Shown here piece after piece: positions 43,013-54,972 of a DNA stretch of 64,000 nucleotides. Every line of letters starts with the position of its first letter. The stretch's first letter is position 1. This stretch comes from Mycoplasmopsis glycophila (GTDB lineage: Bacteria; Bacillota_I; Bacilli_A; Mycoplasmatales; Metamycoplasmataceae), in assembly GCF_900660605.1 (NCBI RefSeq), contig NZ_LR215024.1, forward strand, positions 868,001 to 932,000, in the 5' to 3' direction. The notes beneath the pieces are model-generated. The model was not told where the DNA came from, did no database searches, and was given only the letters and a program-made list of their open reading frames with translations. A program made the translations under genes and the position numbers.

Positions 43013-43741
43013 TTATTTTTTATTTCTAATTTTATCTAAAACAATTGCAGTAGCACAAGCTACATTTAAACTTTCAAAATCAATTGGGATATAAACTTTA
43101 TAATCAGCATAATTTTGAATTTGTTTACTAATTCCTTGTCCTTCATTTCCGACAACAATTACTAATTTATTACTCACAAAATTAACATCATTGAGCGCAA
43201 TTGCTTCTTGATCTAAAAGAGTTTGATAAACTACATAATCACGCTCTTTTAATTTAATTAGCTGTGCTTCTAAATTTTTGGTTGGTATGATATTAATATC
43301 GAAAAAAGCGCCTTGCGATGATCTGATTACCTTTTCATTGTATGGGTCTAAATTCTCAATAATAACTGTATCAAATCTAAAAGCTTTCGCAAGTCTAATT
43401 ATAGTTCCGACATTACCTGGATCTTGTAAATTATTAAGTGCAATTATTTTATTAACTTTTTGATTAAAAGTGGGTTTACGTACTTTAGCTAAAATTTTTT
43501 GAGGTGTGATTGTTGTAGATAAATAAGACAAAATTTCTTCTGAAATTAAAGTTGATTCTGGATATTTTTGGGAACTTGGTGTTTCAAAAATTTCTAAAAC
43601 TAAATTTTTATTCAAAGCTTCCGAAACAAGGTGATATCCTTCAACTAAAAAAGCACCTTCAAGTTCGCGATATTTTTTATCATGTAATTTTTTTAGTGCT
43701 TTGATTTTGCTATTTGTTTTACTTGTTAAAATCATTTTCAA
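43013..43741 (-). CDS. TrmH/SpoU-family RNA 2'-O-methyltransferase
   Basis: A 242-residue SPOUT methyltransferase with an N-terminal L30e-like substrate domain (residues 1-95) and the three SPOUT motifs NLQDPGNVGTIIRLA, VVGNEGQGIS and IPIDFESLNVACA. It is closest in layout to YsgA/RlmB-type 23S rRNA enzymes; the modified nucleotide is not determinable. Its start overlaps the end of trmL by 23 nt. Confidence 0.87.
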   Translation of the reverse strand: MKMILTSKTNSKIKALKKLHDKKYRELEGAFLVEGYHLVSEALNKNLVLEIFETPSSQKYPESTLISEEILSYLSTTITPQKILAKVRKPTFNQKVNKIIALNNLQDPGNVGTIIRLAKAFRFDTVIIENLDPYNEKVIRSSQGAFFDINIIPTKNLEAQLIKLKERDYVVYQTLLDQEAIALNDVNFVSNKLVIVVGNEGQGISKQIQNYADYKVYIPIDFESLNVACATAIVLDKIRNKK

Positions 43742-44255
43742 CTAAATAGTTTTTACCTTTTTCAACTTCAAATTTCGATAAATCAACAAAGTTAAGTTGT
43801 CTCATAACTTCAAAACCTAAAATACTTACACAATTTGCTAAATTAATTGACCGCATTGCAGACACCATTGGAATACGAATGCAAGTTTCTAAATTATCTT
43901 GCAAGATCTTTTTATCAATTCCAGTTGACTCGCGACCAAACATAAGTCACACTTCTTTATCTTGCTCATAAGTAGCTTTGTAATTAACGTCACTATAAAG
44001 ATTAAGTCCATATCTTGTCACATAAAAAATTTTCTTGTTTGAATATTTCTTAGCAAAATCTTCATATGAAGCATGAACTTCATGCGGAATATCCGAAAGC
44101 ATACGTCCTGCTCCATATCTGCGTAATCATTTTGGGTGTAAATCAAAACCAATTGGTTTAATAATGTGCAATTTTGCTCCGATTGCAAAACATGTACGAA
44201 TAATATTTCCTGTATTTGGGCAAATTTCAGGTTGAAATAAAACTATATTTAACAT
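43719..44255 (-). CDS. trmL: tRNA (cytidine(34)-2'-O)-methyltransferase TrmL
   Basis: A 178-residue minimal SPOUT methyltransferase modifying the tRNA wobble position. It shows [17 protein letters not shown] at the start, the central [20 protein letters not shown], and the C-terminal [11 protein letters not shown] knot motif. A TATAAT box (44265-44270) lies 9 nt before the ATG. It heads the trmL-trmH-divIVA-rbgA operon. Confidence 0.9.
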
Positions 44256-44264
44256 AATAGTTTA

Positions 44265-44270
44265 ATTATA
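44265..44270 (-). promoter_or_regulatory. -10 box of trmL operon
   Basis: TATAAT on the minus strand, 9 nt before the trmL ATG; near-leaderless. Confidence 0.55.
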
Positions 44271-44273
44271 AAG

Positions 44274-44299
44274 AAAAAACACACTTGCGTGTGTTTTTT
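44274..44299. terminator. Bidirectional terminator upstream of trmL
   Basis: AAAAAACACAC/GTGTGTTTTTT, 11-bp stem with loop TTGC. It would end minus-strand transcription of the pseudogene at 44314. Because it sits just upstream of the trmL promoter it also insulates that operon. Confidence 0.85.
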
Positions 44300-44313
44300 A
44301 TCGATTAATTAAA

Positions 44314-44550
44314 TTAATTTTCGTCTTTTTTGCTTTTTTTGATTAAACCAAAAATGAATGAACCAATTCCGGCGATTGTAAGTACAAGAGCTAATCATCA
44401 TGGTCATTTAAGTTGCTCATTTGCTCCTCTTAATAATCCATCAATTAGTCCTTTAATTGCACTAAATTACACATTTGATAAATCTTTTTGTGCAAGAGCT
44501 GATAACACTTTAACATCATCTTCAGTAAGTTTTTTGGGGTGTGTCAAAAT
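44314..44550 (-). pseudogene. C-terminal remnant of a membrane-anchored surface protein
   Basis: The frame reads HPKKLTEDDVKVLSALAQK, an in-frame TAA at 44467-44469, then SAIKGLIDGLLRGANEQLK, a hydrophobic segment (WPWWLALVLTIAGIGSFIFGLI) and KKSKKDEN. This is the shape of a C-terminal anchor of a mycoplasma surface protein. There is no plausible start and the internal stop is not a TGA, so it is decayed. Which family it came from is unknown. Confidence 0.5.
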
Positions 44551-44758
44551 TAGAGAATAGTTGAGATGATTACTATTTAGTTAAAAATGTTTTGAAATCA
44601 CTTAAACAAAAATAAATATCCGAAACAAAGTCAGATATTTCATTTTTTATACTAGGAGCTGGGAAACGTAGGAAGATTATAAAAATATGATTTTGAATCA
44701 ATTTTAGGCTTTTTTATCACGAATATTTCTCTCAAACTAAAAGTAAAAATAAGAAAAG

Positions 44759-44785
44759 AAAAAACACGCTTTCGCGTGCTTTTTA
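44759..44785. terminator. Orphan terminator hairpin
   Basis: CACGC/GCGTG with loop TTTC and A/T runs. No intact gene ends here, so it is probably left from a lost gene. A weaker hairpin AAATATC/GATATTT lies at about 44616-44641. Confidence 0.65.
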
Positions 44786-45224
44786 TGAATGAAATAAAAT
44801 TTATTTATGATTATAAAAACCTAATTAATCATATTAAAACTGTTTAGAAAAATTGCTGTTACAACTTTTCAAAAAAATGTGGAATAGACAATAAAATGAA
44901 GAAAGTCACGAAGTTCTAATATTTAGATTTTTAACAAACATAAATGCAAGTTTTGATAGGATTACCAAGAAAATAATGCATTTTAGTTTGACCAGAACAA
45001 AAACGAATTATTAAGTCCTAAAAAAACTTAAAACGAAATATTCATTTTTTACTTCCACATTAATATTATAAACTAAAAGATTTTTTTATAAAATACCTTC
45101 ATTTTTATTTTTTTATAGGTAAATCACCAAAAGATTCAAATATAGCCTAAAAATAAGTGTTTTTGGATGTTTTTGTATTTTTTGAGTTAATTTTGTGAAA
45201 AATTTGCAAGAAATTGAAAATGTT
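44786..45224. other. AT-rich gap without recognisable gene
   Basis: About 440 bp with stops in all frames, no rRNA or tRNA, no clear hairpin. Together with the remnant at 44314-44550 it looks like decayed DNA at the 3' side of the giant lipase gene. Confidence 0.5.
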
Positions 45225-48200
45225 CTATTTTTTAAATGATATTGTTTTTCATATTTTTGTAAGCATTAAAAGCATTTTCGCTTTTCCTACTTTTAGCGCT
45301 GTAATAATAGAACTAATGATTAAAATAACTGCTAAAGAAAGACCAATAACAAGCGGTTTTCAATTTCCAGAAGAGTTGTTTTTCATTTGTAATTCGATGG
45401 TGTATATGCCATCTAATTGGTATAAATTTAACCCTTTTGGTAAAACATATTCTTCAGGAAGATCTAAATCTTCGAGATTAATTGGCTCATTGTATTTATG
45501 AGTAATTGTAATTTCCTTAATAATTTTATCTTTAAATCTTAAAACAATGTGCGAAACAACCATTTCTTCTTGTAAATTAATGATATTCTCTTGTCCTTTA
45601 ATTATGGTTATATTAGGGTTGGTAGCAATGTAGTGTTCAGTAATTTCTCACATTGTGTTATTAAAATTATTAAATTCGGATTTTGAAATACTTTGTCTAT
45701 GTAAGATTTTGTTATCAAAAACGAAAATTAATGTTGTAACATCAGTACTTTTTTCTAATTGCACATTAACAATTTGATCTTCATTTACGTTTTCTAAAAC
45801 AACATAGTTTGAAATAGGAATGTAATGATATTCATCAGAATTTGAGTTAGGAACAGGCGGAAGTTCATATGTTCCTTCAAAGAGAACATTAACTTTTTCA
45901 ATTGCAATTAAATCACCTTCATAATAAAAGTTGTAGGTAATATGGAATTGCTTTTTGTTTAAGACAATTTCATATGTTGCTTTTGGATCATATTCGTTTT
46001 GCGGATTGATAATTACATATCCATTAGGAACATCAAGTTCAGTTAATAAGATCTTGTTTTTGCTATTTCTTTCAAGCGTTTGCGTCTTAATAACTTGATC
46101 TTCATACTTAAAGATAAATGTTGTAGCAGAACTAGCTTCTTGTACTAAAATTTGGTTTATTTTTCCGCTTTCTAAAACAAGGTCACTTGTTTTTAAAACA
46201 TATCCTGCAGGTAAAATTAAATCGCTTGTAGAAGGAGTGTATTTTGATGAGCTATAAAATTGTTGAGTTCCCAATTTTTTGTCATTATAATAATATTCAA
46301 AAATTGTTTCAACTTGCTTTTTAGCTAAATAAATTCTATAAGTTTCACTTTGTTCAACATTATTTATAGCTTTATATGAGTTAGGATCAACTAATCCAAA
46401 ATCATATAAATTACTTGTTGATATAGGCAACTCTGGAAGGTTATATTCTTCATGGAATTTAACTTTTAAAGAAACACTGGCTACCTTTGTGTTTTCGAAG
46501 AAATATTCATAAGTTAATGTAAATGTTTCTTTTTCAACATTGATTGTGTATGTTTGACCTGCTAAATATGATTCTTGTGGATCTCTTGCAAGATAGCCAA
46601 ATGGTAATTGTAAACTAGAAAATGCAATTTGACTATTTTGCGCTTGTTTAAGGGTGATTGAACTAATTAGTTGCTCATTATCTACGAAATTAAAAGTGGT
46701 TGTTGCAACTAAATTAGTAACAGCAACTTTATTATTTTGTCCAATTGTAATTTGAATATTTGGATCTTTTAATGCATAGCCATTTGGAATATTTAAATCC
46801 TTGCTTGTAATTTGATAATTTGGAGCTTTTCAAAACTTTTGCGTTTCTAAAATTTCATTAGCATCATTAAGGTATTCTATTGTTGTAGCTACTTGATCTT
46901 TTTCTAAATCAACAATTATTTCTTGATCTTTTTCAACATTTAAAATTGGTTGATAAGTATTTTTTGTTCTATAGCTAAAATCATTTGAATTTGAACTTGG
47001 TAAGCTAGGTAAGGTATATGATTCATGATATAACACAGGAACTTTATTAACTGAAATAATCTTGTCATTAAATCTAAATTCATAAGTCAAAATATATGAT
47101 TTTTTATTTAACTCAATTTCGTAGTTTTGCCCTGCATTAATTATTAAGTTTAAATCCTTAATTTCATATCCTTTTGGCGCTACTAATGAACTAGCAAAAA
47201 GATGCTCATCAAATGGTATTTCAAGCCTACGTGTTTCAATTGCATTATTTTGATATTTAAGTGTAATTTGTGTTTCTAAAAGATTTTTACTTAAAATAAC
47301 CGAATTAATTTGCCCTGTATGAATTTCTAATGTATTTGGGTTTTCTATATGGTAATTTAAAGGAAGTACTAAATCACTGTGCTTTACTTTATAGCTAGGT
47401 GCTTTGTTAATTTGTTGTGATTGAATTAAATTTTGTTCCTGATCAAAATAGTTAATTGTTGTGACTAATTCGTCTTTAATTAGAAAAATTTTAACAACTT
47501 GATTTGATTCAACTGTTTTTAGTGGTTTATATTCATTTAAAGTTTTATAACCATAATCATTTAAATTAGAAAAAGGAAGAGGAGGCAGTTGGTATTCTTT
47601 GCCATATGAGACAGTTATTTGCTCTGAACTAATTTTGTGATCTTCAAATCAAAATTCATAAGTTAGAACATATTCCTTACGAACTAAATCAATATTATGA
47701 TTGTGATTCATATCAAACACTTGGTTTGGATTTTTTAAGGAATATCCGGTTGGAATAGATAAACTAGAAGAAGTTATCACATAATCAAAATCTTTTGTAA
47801 TTTTTTGAGTTGCAATTTCTGTTTGATCAATAAAATAAGAAACAAACACAGTTTTTTGCACTTTATTTACTTCAAGATTATTTGTTTGTCCTGTTTTAAT
47901 ATTTACAATATTAGAATTTACAAGAGTGTAATTTTCAGGAACTGATAAATCACTGACTTGAATGTTATATGAAGGAGCTTTTTGTAGCTCTTGTGATGCT
48001 ACATTATGTCCGTCTCAAACATAATTAATTGTGGTTTGAAGTTGTAATTTAGTAAGTTCAACAACAATTGTTTGATTTTTATCTATATTTTCAATTTTAC
48101 GAAGTTGATTTTTAGTTTGATATACAAAATCATTTGTGTTTGAACTAGGAACATTTGGCAGTTCATAATCACCTAAATACTCAGTTTCAATTACATCTGT

Positions 48201-50525
48201 ACTAATTGTTTCGCCTTCCAAAACAAATTGATAAGTAAGAGTATATTCTTTACGTTTTAAAATAATATCTTGTGTCTCTAGAGCATCATAAGATGATTTA
48301 TCACTAAATTCATAATGATTTGGTAAATTTATTTCACTTTGAGTAATTTTCTCATCACTTCATTTTTGGAATTTTTGCACTACTAAAACATCACGAGAAA
48401 GAGGATCAAGAAGTCTAACTATAACTTCGTGTTTAGGCTCGTCAACTTCTCTTAAATTAACAACTCAAGTAGCAAAAGTATTATTTCTTTCTTGCTCATT
48501 GATGCTAATTTGTTCATAAAGTTTATGTGGCAGCTTACTTTTTGGAAGTGAAAAACTATGTAATTGATCAGTAACTTTCGTGATAAATTGTTCACGTCCA
48601 ATTTCTTTATTATCCATCTTGAAGATGATGTTTTGTTCAAATGGAATGAGTTCTAGATCAATAATATTTTCTTTTCCTCACGTTGGATAAGATTCAGGAT
48701 CTAACAACCTATAATTCACGTCATTTCATGCATTTTCTCAATATATATCTTCACCAGGATAAGTAGTTGCAGTCAGTTTTTCTCCAATTTGCTTGTTTGT
48801 TGCGTGATCAACAAAAGTAATTTTAGTAGTAGCTTTATTTTCAACTTCGATAAGTTCTAAATTAAAGATTGAATCTTTTGTAAAATCAGTAACAATAGGG
48901 ACGCTATCATAACCTTTAATAGCATATCTTTTTGTAATGCTACTTGGATAAGGTGGAATCGAAGGAACTTTGTAATTATTTGTTTCGACATTAACAGTAA
49001 ATTCTGTTTGATCAAAAGTATGTACAGGTCTACCATTAAATGTGAAATTGTAAACAATCTTATGATTAATTGGTACAATTTCTAAATTTTGACTAAATAA
49101 AGAAAGATTATTTAAGGCATTCTCATCTTTAAACTTATATCCTTTAGGAATATTCTCTTGAATTTTGTTTTTGTATTTAACTTGGCTAGTAAAAACTGAT
49201 TCAAAACTTTTTAAAGTCGAATTATTTCTAATGTAATTAACAGATAAGATCTGCTTTGCTAAAGCTAAATCTTTAAGCTGTGGTTGCGGATTTAGAATTG
49301 TTTCTGAACCTTTTCTAATACCATTTACAAAATACTTATCTACAATTGGTTTTTTAAAGAAAGATTTATTGGTGTGGCCACCATCTCCAACTGTAATAGC
49401 GTTTGAAAAATGACTAGGCATATTATCTTGTGCAGTTACAAAATTATGCGATTTGCCTTCTCTAATTCATGTATTAACGTAATTTGCTAATGATGAATCT
49501 TTAATGGCTGGTGCGTTAAAAGATCAAGCACCTAAATAATTATTGCTATAAGAATTATCCTTCTTGTTTTCAAGAAGTAATGCTGCGTAACCATTTGCTA
49601 AATAACCACCTAAAGAGTGACCTACTGTGGCTATAGAAGGTTTTCCTCTTTGGTCTAATCATTTAATTTTTTGCGAATTAAATTTAGGGTCACTTGGATT
49701 GAAGAATTTTTTTCTTATGTTTCAATCTTGTCAATATCATGTTGCTTTATTTATATTATCTGAAAGCTGTGAAGGACGTTTTGCTCCTGCTGCTAAATCT
49801 ATATCATCATCAAAATCATTAGGATTATTGGTACCAGCTATCGCAAGAACATTGAGAGTTTGACTTTCAATAAAAGGGAAATCACTTTGATTAGTAAATC
49901 AAGTTGCTTGGTAACCATTTGATTCATCAAAACTATAAACAGGTTGTCAATATCTTGAAAATTCATATTGCATATTTGTATATGCATTTAGCATAAAACG
50001 TTGATTTTCTCCACTATATTTGCCCTGTTTTTCAAGATTAAGTGCTTGCTGAACATTGTCTTTAAAATCAAGAAAATTATCATTGTTAAACATGTAAAAA
50101 AGAACAGATTTATTACGGTAAGCTAACTCTTGAAAAAAGAGCATATCTCTGTCACTTAAATCTCAACTTAATTTATGTGTATCTTGATCATCTGTGATTC
50201 CGTCTCCATCAGTATCAGCTAGGTGAGGGTGTGAATTTAGTCCATAGTATAATTTACTGTCTTTTTCGTAGGTGTAGACTTCCTCTTTATTTAAAAGACC
50301 ATCCTCATCATCATCACCATCTGGATTTAAAATAGATGTTTTAATAAGCGATGAATCGTAATATCCATCAGCCATTGAAATTTCGCCAGCGTAAATTTTT
50401 TGTGCTGTTTCACTAGTAAGTGGCTGGATGTTTTCGTATGTTTCATTAGTAGAAGCAGTCACAAAGAAAGAACCTAGTGCTGAAAGAGATACAAGTAAAA
50501 GTTTTAATTTATTATTTTTTCTCAT
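45225..50525 (-). CDS. Giant surface lipase-like protein with calcium-type motifs and internal repeats
   Basis: A 1766-residue protein in one frame. A signal peptide (LLLVSLSALGSFFVTA) is followed at residues 68-115 by two calcium-binding-like stretches, NPDGDDDEDG and DTDGDGITDDQD. Residues about 120-400 are a class-3-lipase-like alpha/beta hydrolase with the nucleophile elbow VGHSLGGY, Ser304. From about residue 480 onward, beta-rich modules recur every 190-200 residues, each with a [LV]PxxPxSNxNDF-like motif (also YEF, KAPSY and IPxGY), reminiscent of MucBP-type extracellular repeats. A hydrophobic segment (VIGLSLAVILIISSIITAL) and a basic tail anchor the C-terminus. Likely an exposed esterase/lipase on a long stalk; substrate unknown. 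Confidence 0.82.
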
Positions 50526-50643
50526 GTTTTCCTTAATTATGAAATTTTATAAAGTTGAACTTAAGTTAGTTGGCTTATATAATTAATTTTATATTAATTT
50601 TAAATGGTTAATATTATAACCTAATTTTTTTCATAAATAAAAA

Positions 50644-50671
50644 AATAGAAAGCGCTTTTGCACCTTCTATT
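50644..50671 (-). terminator. Terminator after phosphoketolase gene
   Basis: AATAGAA/TTCTATT stem with a 14-nt loop; on the minus strand a T-run follows. Located 18 nt past the xfp stop. Confidence 0.65.
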
Positions 50672-50688
50672 GGTTTATAAGGATTTAA

Positions 50689-53070
50689 TTATTTATTTAA
50701 TCCTTTTCATTGTCAGAATCTAACTTCATCTTCGTCAATTCCAACTTCTTGAATGTATTGTTTGTGGTATGCAACTTTATCTTCCATTAATTTAACAAAG
50801 TCATTTGCTTTGTCTCCATAAACAGCTTTTGCTGCTGTTTGTGACATGTGGTATCTATCCATATCACTCATTAAACGAATATCAAATGAAGTTGTAATAT
50901 CACCATTTTCTCTATATCCATGTGCGTGTAAGTTGTGGTTGTGACGTGAGAAGAAAATGTCTCTTAATAATCCTTCGTATCCGTGGAATGCAAATACAAC
51001 AGGTTTATCTTTTGTAAAGATTGCATCAAATTCTTCATCTGAAAGTCCACGTGGGTCTAAACTTGGGTGACGTAATCTTAATAAATCAACTACGTTTACA
51101 AATCTGAATTTAAGTGATGGGTATTGGTTATGAAGGTATTCTGCTGTAGCTAATAATTCTAATGTAGGTTCTGTTCCTGATGAAACAAGTACTAAATCAG
51201 GTTCTTCGTTTGCTGAACATGTTGATGCTCAATCAATAACTTTTAATCCTTTTTCAACTAATTCAGCAGCTTCTTCTTTGTTAAATCATTGTTCTCTTGG
51301 TTGTTTTGAAGCAACGATTAAGTTAATAACATCTCTTTCTTTTAATGTTTTTTCTAAAACAGCTAAAAGAGTGTTTGTATCAGCTGGAAGGTATTCACGA
51401 ATTAATTCAGGTTTTTTATCTGCTAAATGTCCTAAAAGACCTGGATCTTGGTGTGTATATCCGTTGTGGTCTTGTTGGAATGCTGTTGAAGTAGCAATAA
51501 CGTTAAGTGATGGATAGTCATTTCTTCAGTGCACTTTTCTTGCTTTAGCAACTCATTTCATGTGTTGTGTTAACATTGAGTCAACAACTCTTAAGAATGA
51601 TTCGTATGATGCGAAGAATCCGTGACGTCCTGTAAGAACGTATCCTTCTAAAATTCCTTCTGCTTGGTGTTCTGAAAGTTGTGAGTCGATTAATCTACCT
51701 ACTGGTCCGATAGCTTCATCTAATTCAGGATCAACTTTTTCCATTCATTGACGGTTTGTTACTTTTAAAACATCAAATAATCTGTTTGATTTAGTTTCAT
51801 CTGGTCCAAATGCACGGAAGTTTGTTGGGTTCATTTTAATTACTTCAGCGTAGTATTTTCCAGCATTAACCATATCTTGATCTTTAATTTCACCTGGTTT
51901 TTTAATATCAAGTGCGAATTTTTCTCATTTTGGTAAATCTAATGGTTTTGGATCAACTCCACCGTTTGTAATAGGTGCAACACCCATACGTTTTAATCCT
52001 TTTGGAGCGATTTCTGCAAGTTCAGCTTTAAAGCTTCCATCTTCATTAAATAACTCTTCTGGTTTGTATGATAATAATCATTTTTCTAGATCTTCAAGCA
52101 TTGCTGGTTTTTCTGATGTTACAGGTAATGGAACTTGGTGTGATCTAAAGCTTCCTTCATATGTAAGACCATCAATTTTGTGTGGACATGTTCATCCTTT
52201 TGGTGTTCTAACAATAAGTGCTGGTCATAAAGGTCTTGTAGCTTCTTCAGCTGGTTTTTTTCTAGCTTCTTCTTGAATTTTAAGAATTTTTTCAATAGCT
52301 TCATCGAATTTTTCAGCCATTTGTGCGTGAATTCCAACTTGATCATGAACGTCAGCTTCTACAAAAATAGCTTCTCATCCGTATCCGTAAAGCATGCTTC
52401 TAATTTCTTCATCTGTTTTACGGCACATAATTGTAGGGTTAGAAATTTTTCCACCGTTAATGTGTAAAATTGGTAAAACCGCTCCATCATTAACTGGGTT
52501 AATGAATGATGTAGCAAACCATCCAGCAGCTAAAGGTCCTGTTTCTGATTCACCATCACCGATAACTGTAGCAGCAATAATATTAGGGTTATCTAAAATT
52601 GCTCCTGTTGCGTGTGATAATGAATATCCTAATTCTCCCCCTTCGTGGATTGATCCTGGTGTTTTAGGAGCAGCGTGGCTAGCTGTTCCACCTGGGAATG
52701 AGAATCTTTTGAACATTCTTTTTAACCCTTCTTCATCTTTTGTGATTTCAGGGAATAATTCTGTATAACTTCCATCTAAATAAGAGTTAGAAATCATAAC
52801 TTGTCCACCATGTCCTGGTCCTTCGATATAGAACATATCTAAATCATATTTATTAATAACACGGTTTAAGTGTGCATAAATTAAGTTTTGACCTGGAATT
52901 GTTCCTCAGTGTCCAATAGGATACATTTTTACGTCTTCAGCTTTAAGTCCACCTTTTAAAAGTGGGTTATTTCTTAAGTAGATTTGTCCAACTGATAAGT
53001 AGTTTGCAGCTCTTCATCATGCATGAACTTTATCTAAATATTCTTTTGTGCTAAATTCTTTTTTATTCAT
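50689..53070 (-). CDS. xfp: Phosphoketolase (xylulose-5-P/fructose-6-P)
   Basis: A 793-residue TPP-dependent enzyme cleaving xylulose 5-phosphate (or fructose 6-phosphate) to acetyl phosphate. The N-terminus [42 protein letters not shown] and [13 protein letters not shown] (TPP-binding) are characteristic, and the length is normal. Acetyl phosphate can feed acetate kinase for ATP. AAAGGA precedes the ATG by 11 nt. It is transcribed alone, divergent from tuf. Confidence 0.94.
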
Positions 53071-53123
53071 AAATTTTATGTCCTTTTTATTTTTAAAGTT
53101 AAAATGTTAAATTAAACCAATTC

Positions 53124-53141
53124 GCTAATTTTACAATTAGC
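53124..53141. other. Hairpin in the xfp-tuf divergent gap
   Basis: GCTAATT/AATTAGC with loop TTAC, about 54 nt upstream of the xfp start. It could lie in the xfp leader or be an operator. The remainder of 53142-53400 is AT-rich and shows only promoter-like sequence (TGGTAAAAT near 53312). Confidence 0.35.
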
Positions 53142-53408
53142 AACACATTAAAAATAACATCTTTTAATATGTATTTTTATTATCCCATTTTTCTATTTTT
53201 TCAAAAATAAAGTGTGCTAAATAGGTAAATTTTGAATTATTTTTCCACATTTTTATCTTTCTAAAATAAGAATAACAAAACAAAAAGCGTAATTCTTAAA
53301 TATTGTTTTTGTGGTAAAATATACGTATATTAAAAATAATAAAGAATTTTTATTTTACAAATAGCGCACAGATAAGCATATTTCAAATATTTTAATTAGT
53401 AAATAATT

Positions 53409-53417
53409 TGGTAAAAT
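53409..53417 (+). promoter_or_regulatory. Extended -10 promoter of tuf
   Basis: TGGTAAAAT, an extended -10 element, with no good -35. Predicted start near 53424, leaving a leader of about 143 nt before the tuf ATG. Confidence 0.5.
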
Positions 53418-53426
53418 TCTATTGCT

Positions 53427-53502
53427 AATTATCAATGGACAGGACCTAGATGAAAGACTAGGCTATGGTTGGTTTTAGCGCTAGAACTAAAAATAGATAA
53501 TT
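53427..53502 (+). promoter_or_regulatory. Foldable 76-nt element at the 5' end of the tuf leader
   Basis: An outer helix AATTATC (53427-53433) with GATAATT (53496-53502) encloses two hairpins: CCTAG/CTAGG (53445-53462) and TTTTAG/CTAAAA (53473-53492). The sequence is visibly less AT-rich than the surrounding leader. No known riboswitch class is recognised. It may be a regulatory leader or a stable RNA 5' cap structure. Confidence 0.4.
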
Positions 53503-53566
53503 TATTATTTATATTTTAAAAATTTTAAAAAAGTAAAACTATATTAATTAGTAAGAAAGGATAAAA

Positions 53567-54754
53567 ATGGCAAAATTAGATTTTGACCGTAGTAAAGAAC
53601 ACGTTAACGTTGGTACTATTGGACACGTTGACCACGGTAAAACTACATTAACAGCTGCTATTGCTACAACATTAGCTAAAAAAGGATTATCAGAAGCTCG
53701 TGATTATGCTTCTATCGATAATGCACCAGAAGAAAAAGCACGTGGGATAACAATTAACACATCACACATCGAATATCAAACAGAAAAAAGACACTACGCA
53801 CACGTAGACTGTCCAGGTCACGCTGACTACGTTAAAAACATGATTACAGGGGCTGCTCAAATGGACGGAGCTATCTTAGTTGTTGCTGCAACAGATGGAC
53901 CTATGCCTCAAACACGTGAACACATTCTTCTTTCAAAACAAGTTGGAGTTCCTCGTATGGTTGTATTCTTAAACAAATGCGACATGCTTGAAGGTGAAGA
54001 AGAAATGATCGAACTTGTTGAAATGGAAATTCGTGGACTTCTTTCAGAATACGGATTTGACGGAGATAACGCTCCAATTATTCGTGGATCAGCTCTTAAA
54101 GCACTTGAAGGTGATGAAAAATACGAAGCTAAAATTATGGAACTTATGGACGCTGTTGATTCATACATTGAAACACCAGTTAAAGAATTCGACAAACCAT
54201 TCTTAATGGCTGTTGAGGACGTTTTCACAATTACAGGACGTGGAACAGTTGCTACAGGTCGTGTAGAGCGTGGAACATTAAAATTAAACGATGAAGTTGA
54301 AATCGTTGGATTAAAACCTACTAAAAAAACAGTTGTTACAGGAATCGAAATGTTCCGTAAAAACCTTAAAGAAGCTATGGCTGGAGATAACGCTGGATTA
54401 TTACTTCGTGGAGTAAACCGTGAAGAAGTTGAACGTGGACAAGTTTTAGCTAAACCAGGATCAATCGTTCCTCACACAGAATTCGAAGCTGCTATCTATG
54501 TACTTAAAAAAGAAGAAGGTGGACGTCACACACCATTCTTCAAAAACTATAAACCTCAATTCTACTTCCGTACAACAGACGTAACAGGTGGAGTTGAATT
54601 TGAAGCTGGACGTGAAATGGTTATGCCAGGAGAAAACGTTAACCTTAAAGTTAAACTTATCGCTCCAATCGCCGTTGAAGAGGGAACAAAATTCTCTATC
54701 CGTGAAGGTGGACGTACAGTTGGTGCTGGATCAGTTACAAAAATTATTAAATAA
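53567..54754 (+). CDS. tuf: Elongation factor Tu
   Basis: A 395-residue GTPase that delivers aminoacyl-tRNA to the ribosome. G1 GHVDHGKTT, switch region [11 protein letters not shown]3 DCPGHADY and G4 NKCD are all present, followed by domains 2 and 3 to VTKIIK. Codons are richer in C-ending choices than those of neighbouring genes, as expected for high expression. AGAAAGGA precedes the ATG by 5 nt. It stands alone with its own terminator. Confidence 0.98.
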   Translation: MAKLDFDRSKEHVNVGTIGHVDHGKTTLTAAIATTLAKKGLSEARDYASIDNAPEEKARGITINTSHIEYQTEKRHYAHVDCPGHADYVKNMITGAAQMDGAILVVAATDGPMPQTREHILLSKQVGVPRMVVFLNKCDMLEGEEEMIELVEMEIRGLLSEYGFDGDNAPIIRGSALKALEGDEKYEAKIMELMDAVDSYIETPVKEFDKPFLMAVEDVFTITGRGTVATGRVERGTLKLNDEVEIVGLKPTKKTVVTGIEMFRKNLKEAMAGDNAGLLLRGVNREEVERGQVLAKPGSIVPHTEFEAAIYVLKKEEGGRHTPFFKNYKPQFYFRTTDVTGGVEFEAGREMVMPGENVNLKVKLIAPIAVEEGTKFSIREGGRTVGAGSVTKIIK

Positions 54755-54781
54755 TTTAAAAACTTATTCAAACACAAAATG

Positions 54782-54807
54782 CAGAGCTATTGCTCTGTGT
54801 TTTTTTA
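54782..54807 (+). terminator. Terminator of tuf
   Basis: CAGAGC/GCTCTG with loop TATT followed by a long T-run. Confidence 0.88.
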
Positions 54808-54895
54808 TTTTTTAGGTATAAACCATTCAAATCTAGTTGTATGATACTCTTTTGAACCTAATGTTAAATCATTTGTTTTATTTTAAATAAAAAAA

Positions 54896-54918
54896 CCAAC
54901 CAGCACAAAGCTAGTTGG
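54896..54918 (-). terminator. Terminator of the 54973-56763 gene
   Basis: CCAAC-CAGC paired with GCT-AGTTGG (one mismatch); on the minus strand a run of T residues follows. Confidence 0.75.
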
Positions 54919-54972
54919 AATTAAATCAAAGAATTCAATGTATATTTGAAACTCGGAATAGTTATCTGATCT

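Noticed and set aside
52394-52768. Plus-strand ORF inside the phosphoketolase gene
   Set aside because: Antisense to conserved TPP-binding sequence of phosphoketolase; no ribosome site.
53427-53502. tRNA or tRNA-like molecule in the tuf leader
   Set aside because: Length is 76 nt and an outer 7-bp helix exists, but the central loop has 8 nt, there is no D arm, no TTC-type T loop and no CCA end.
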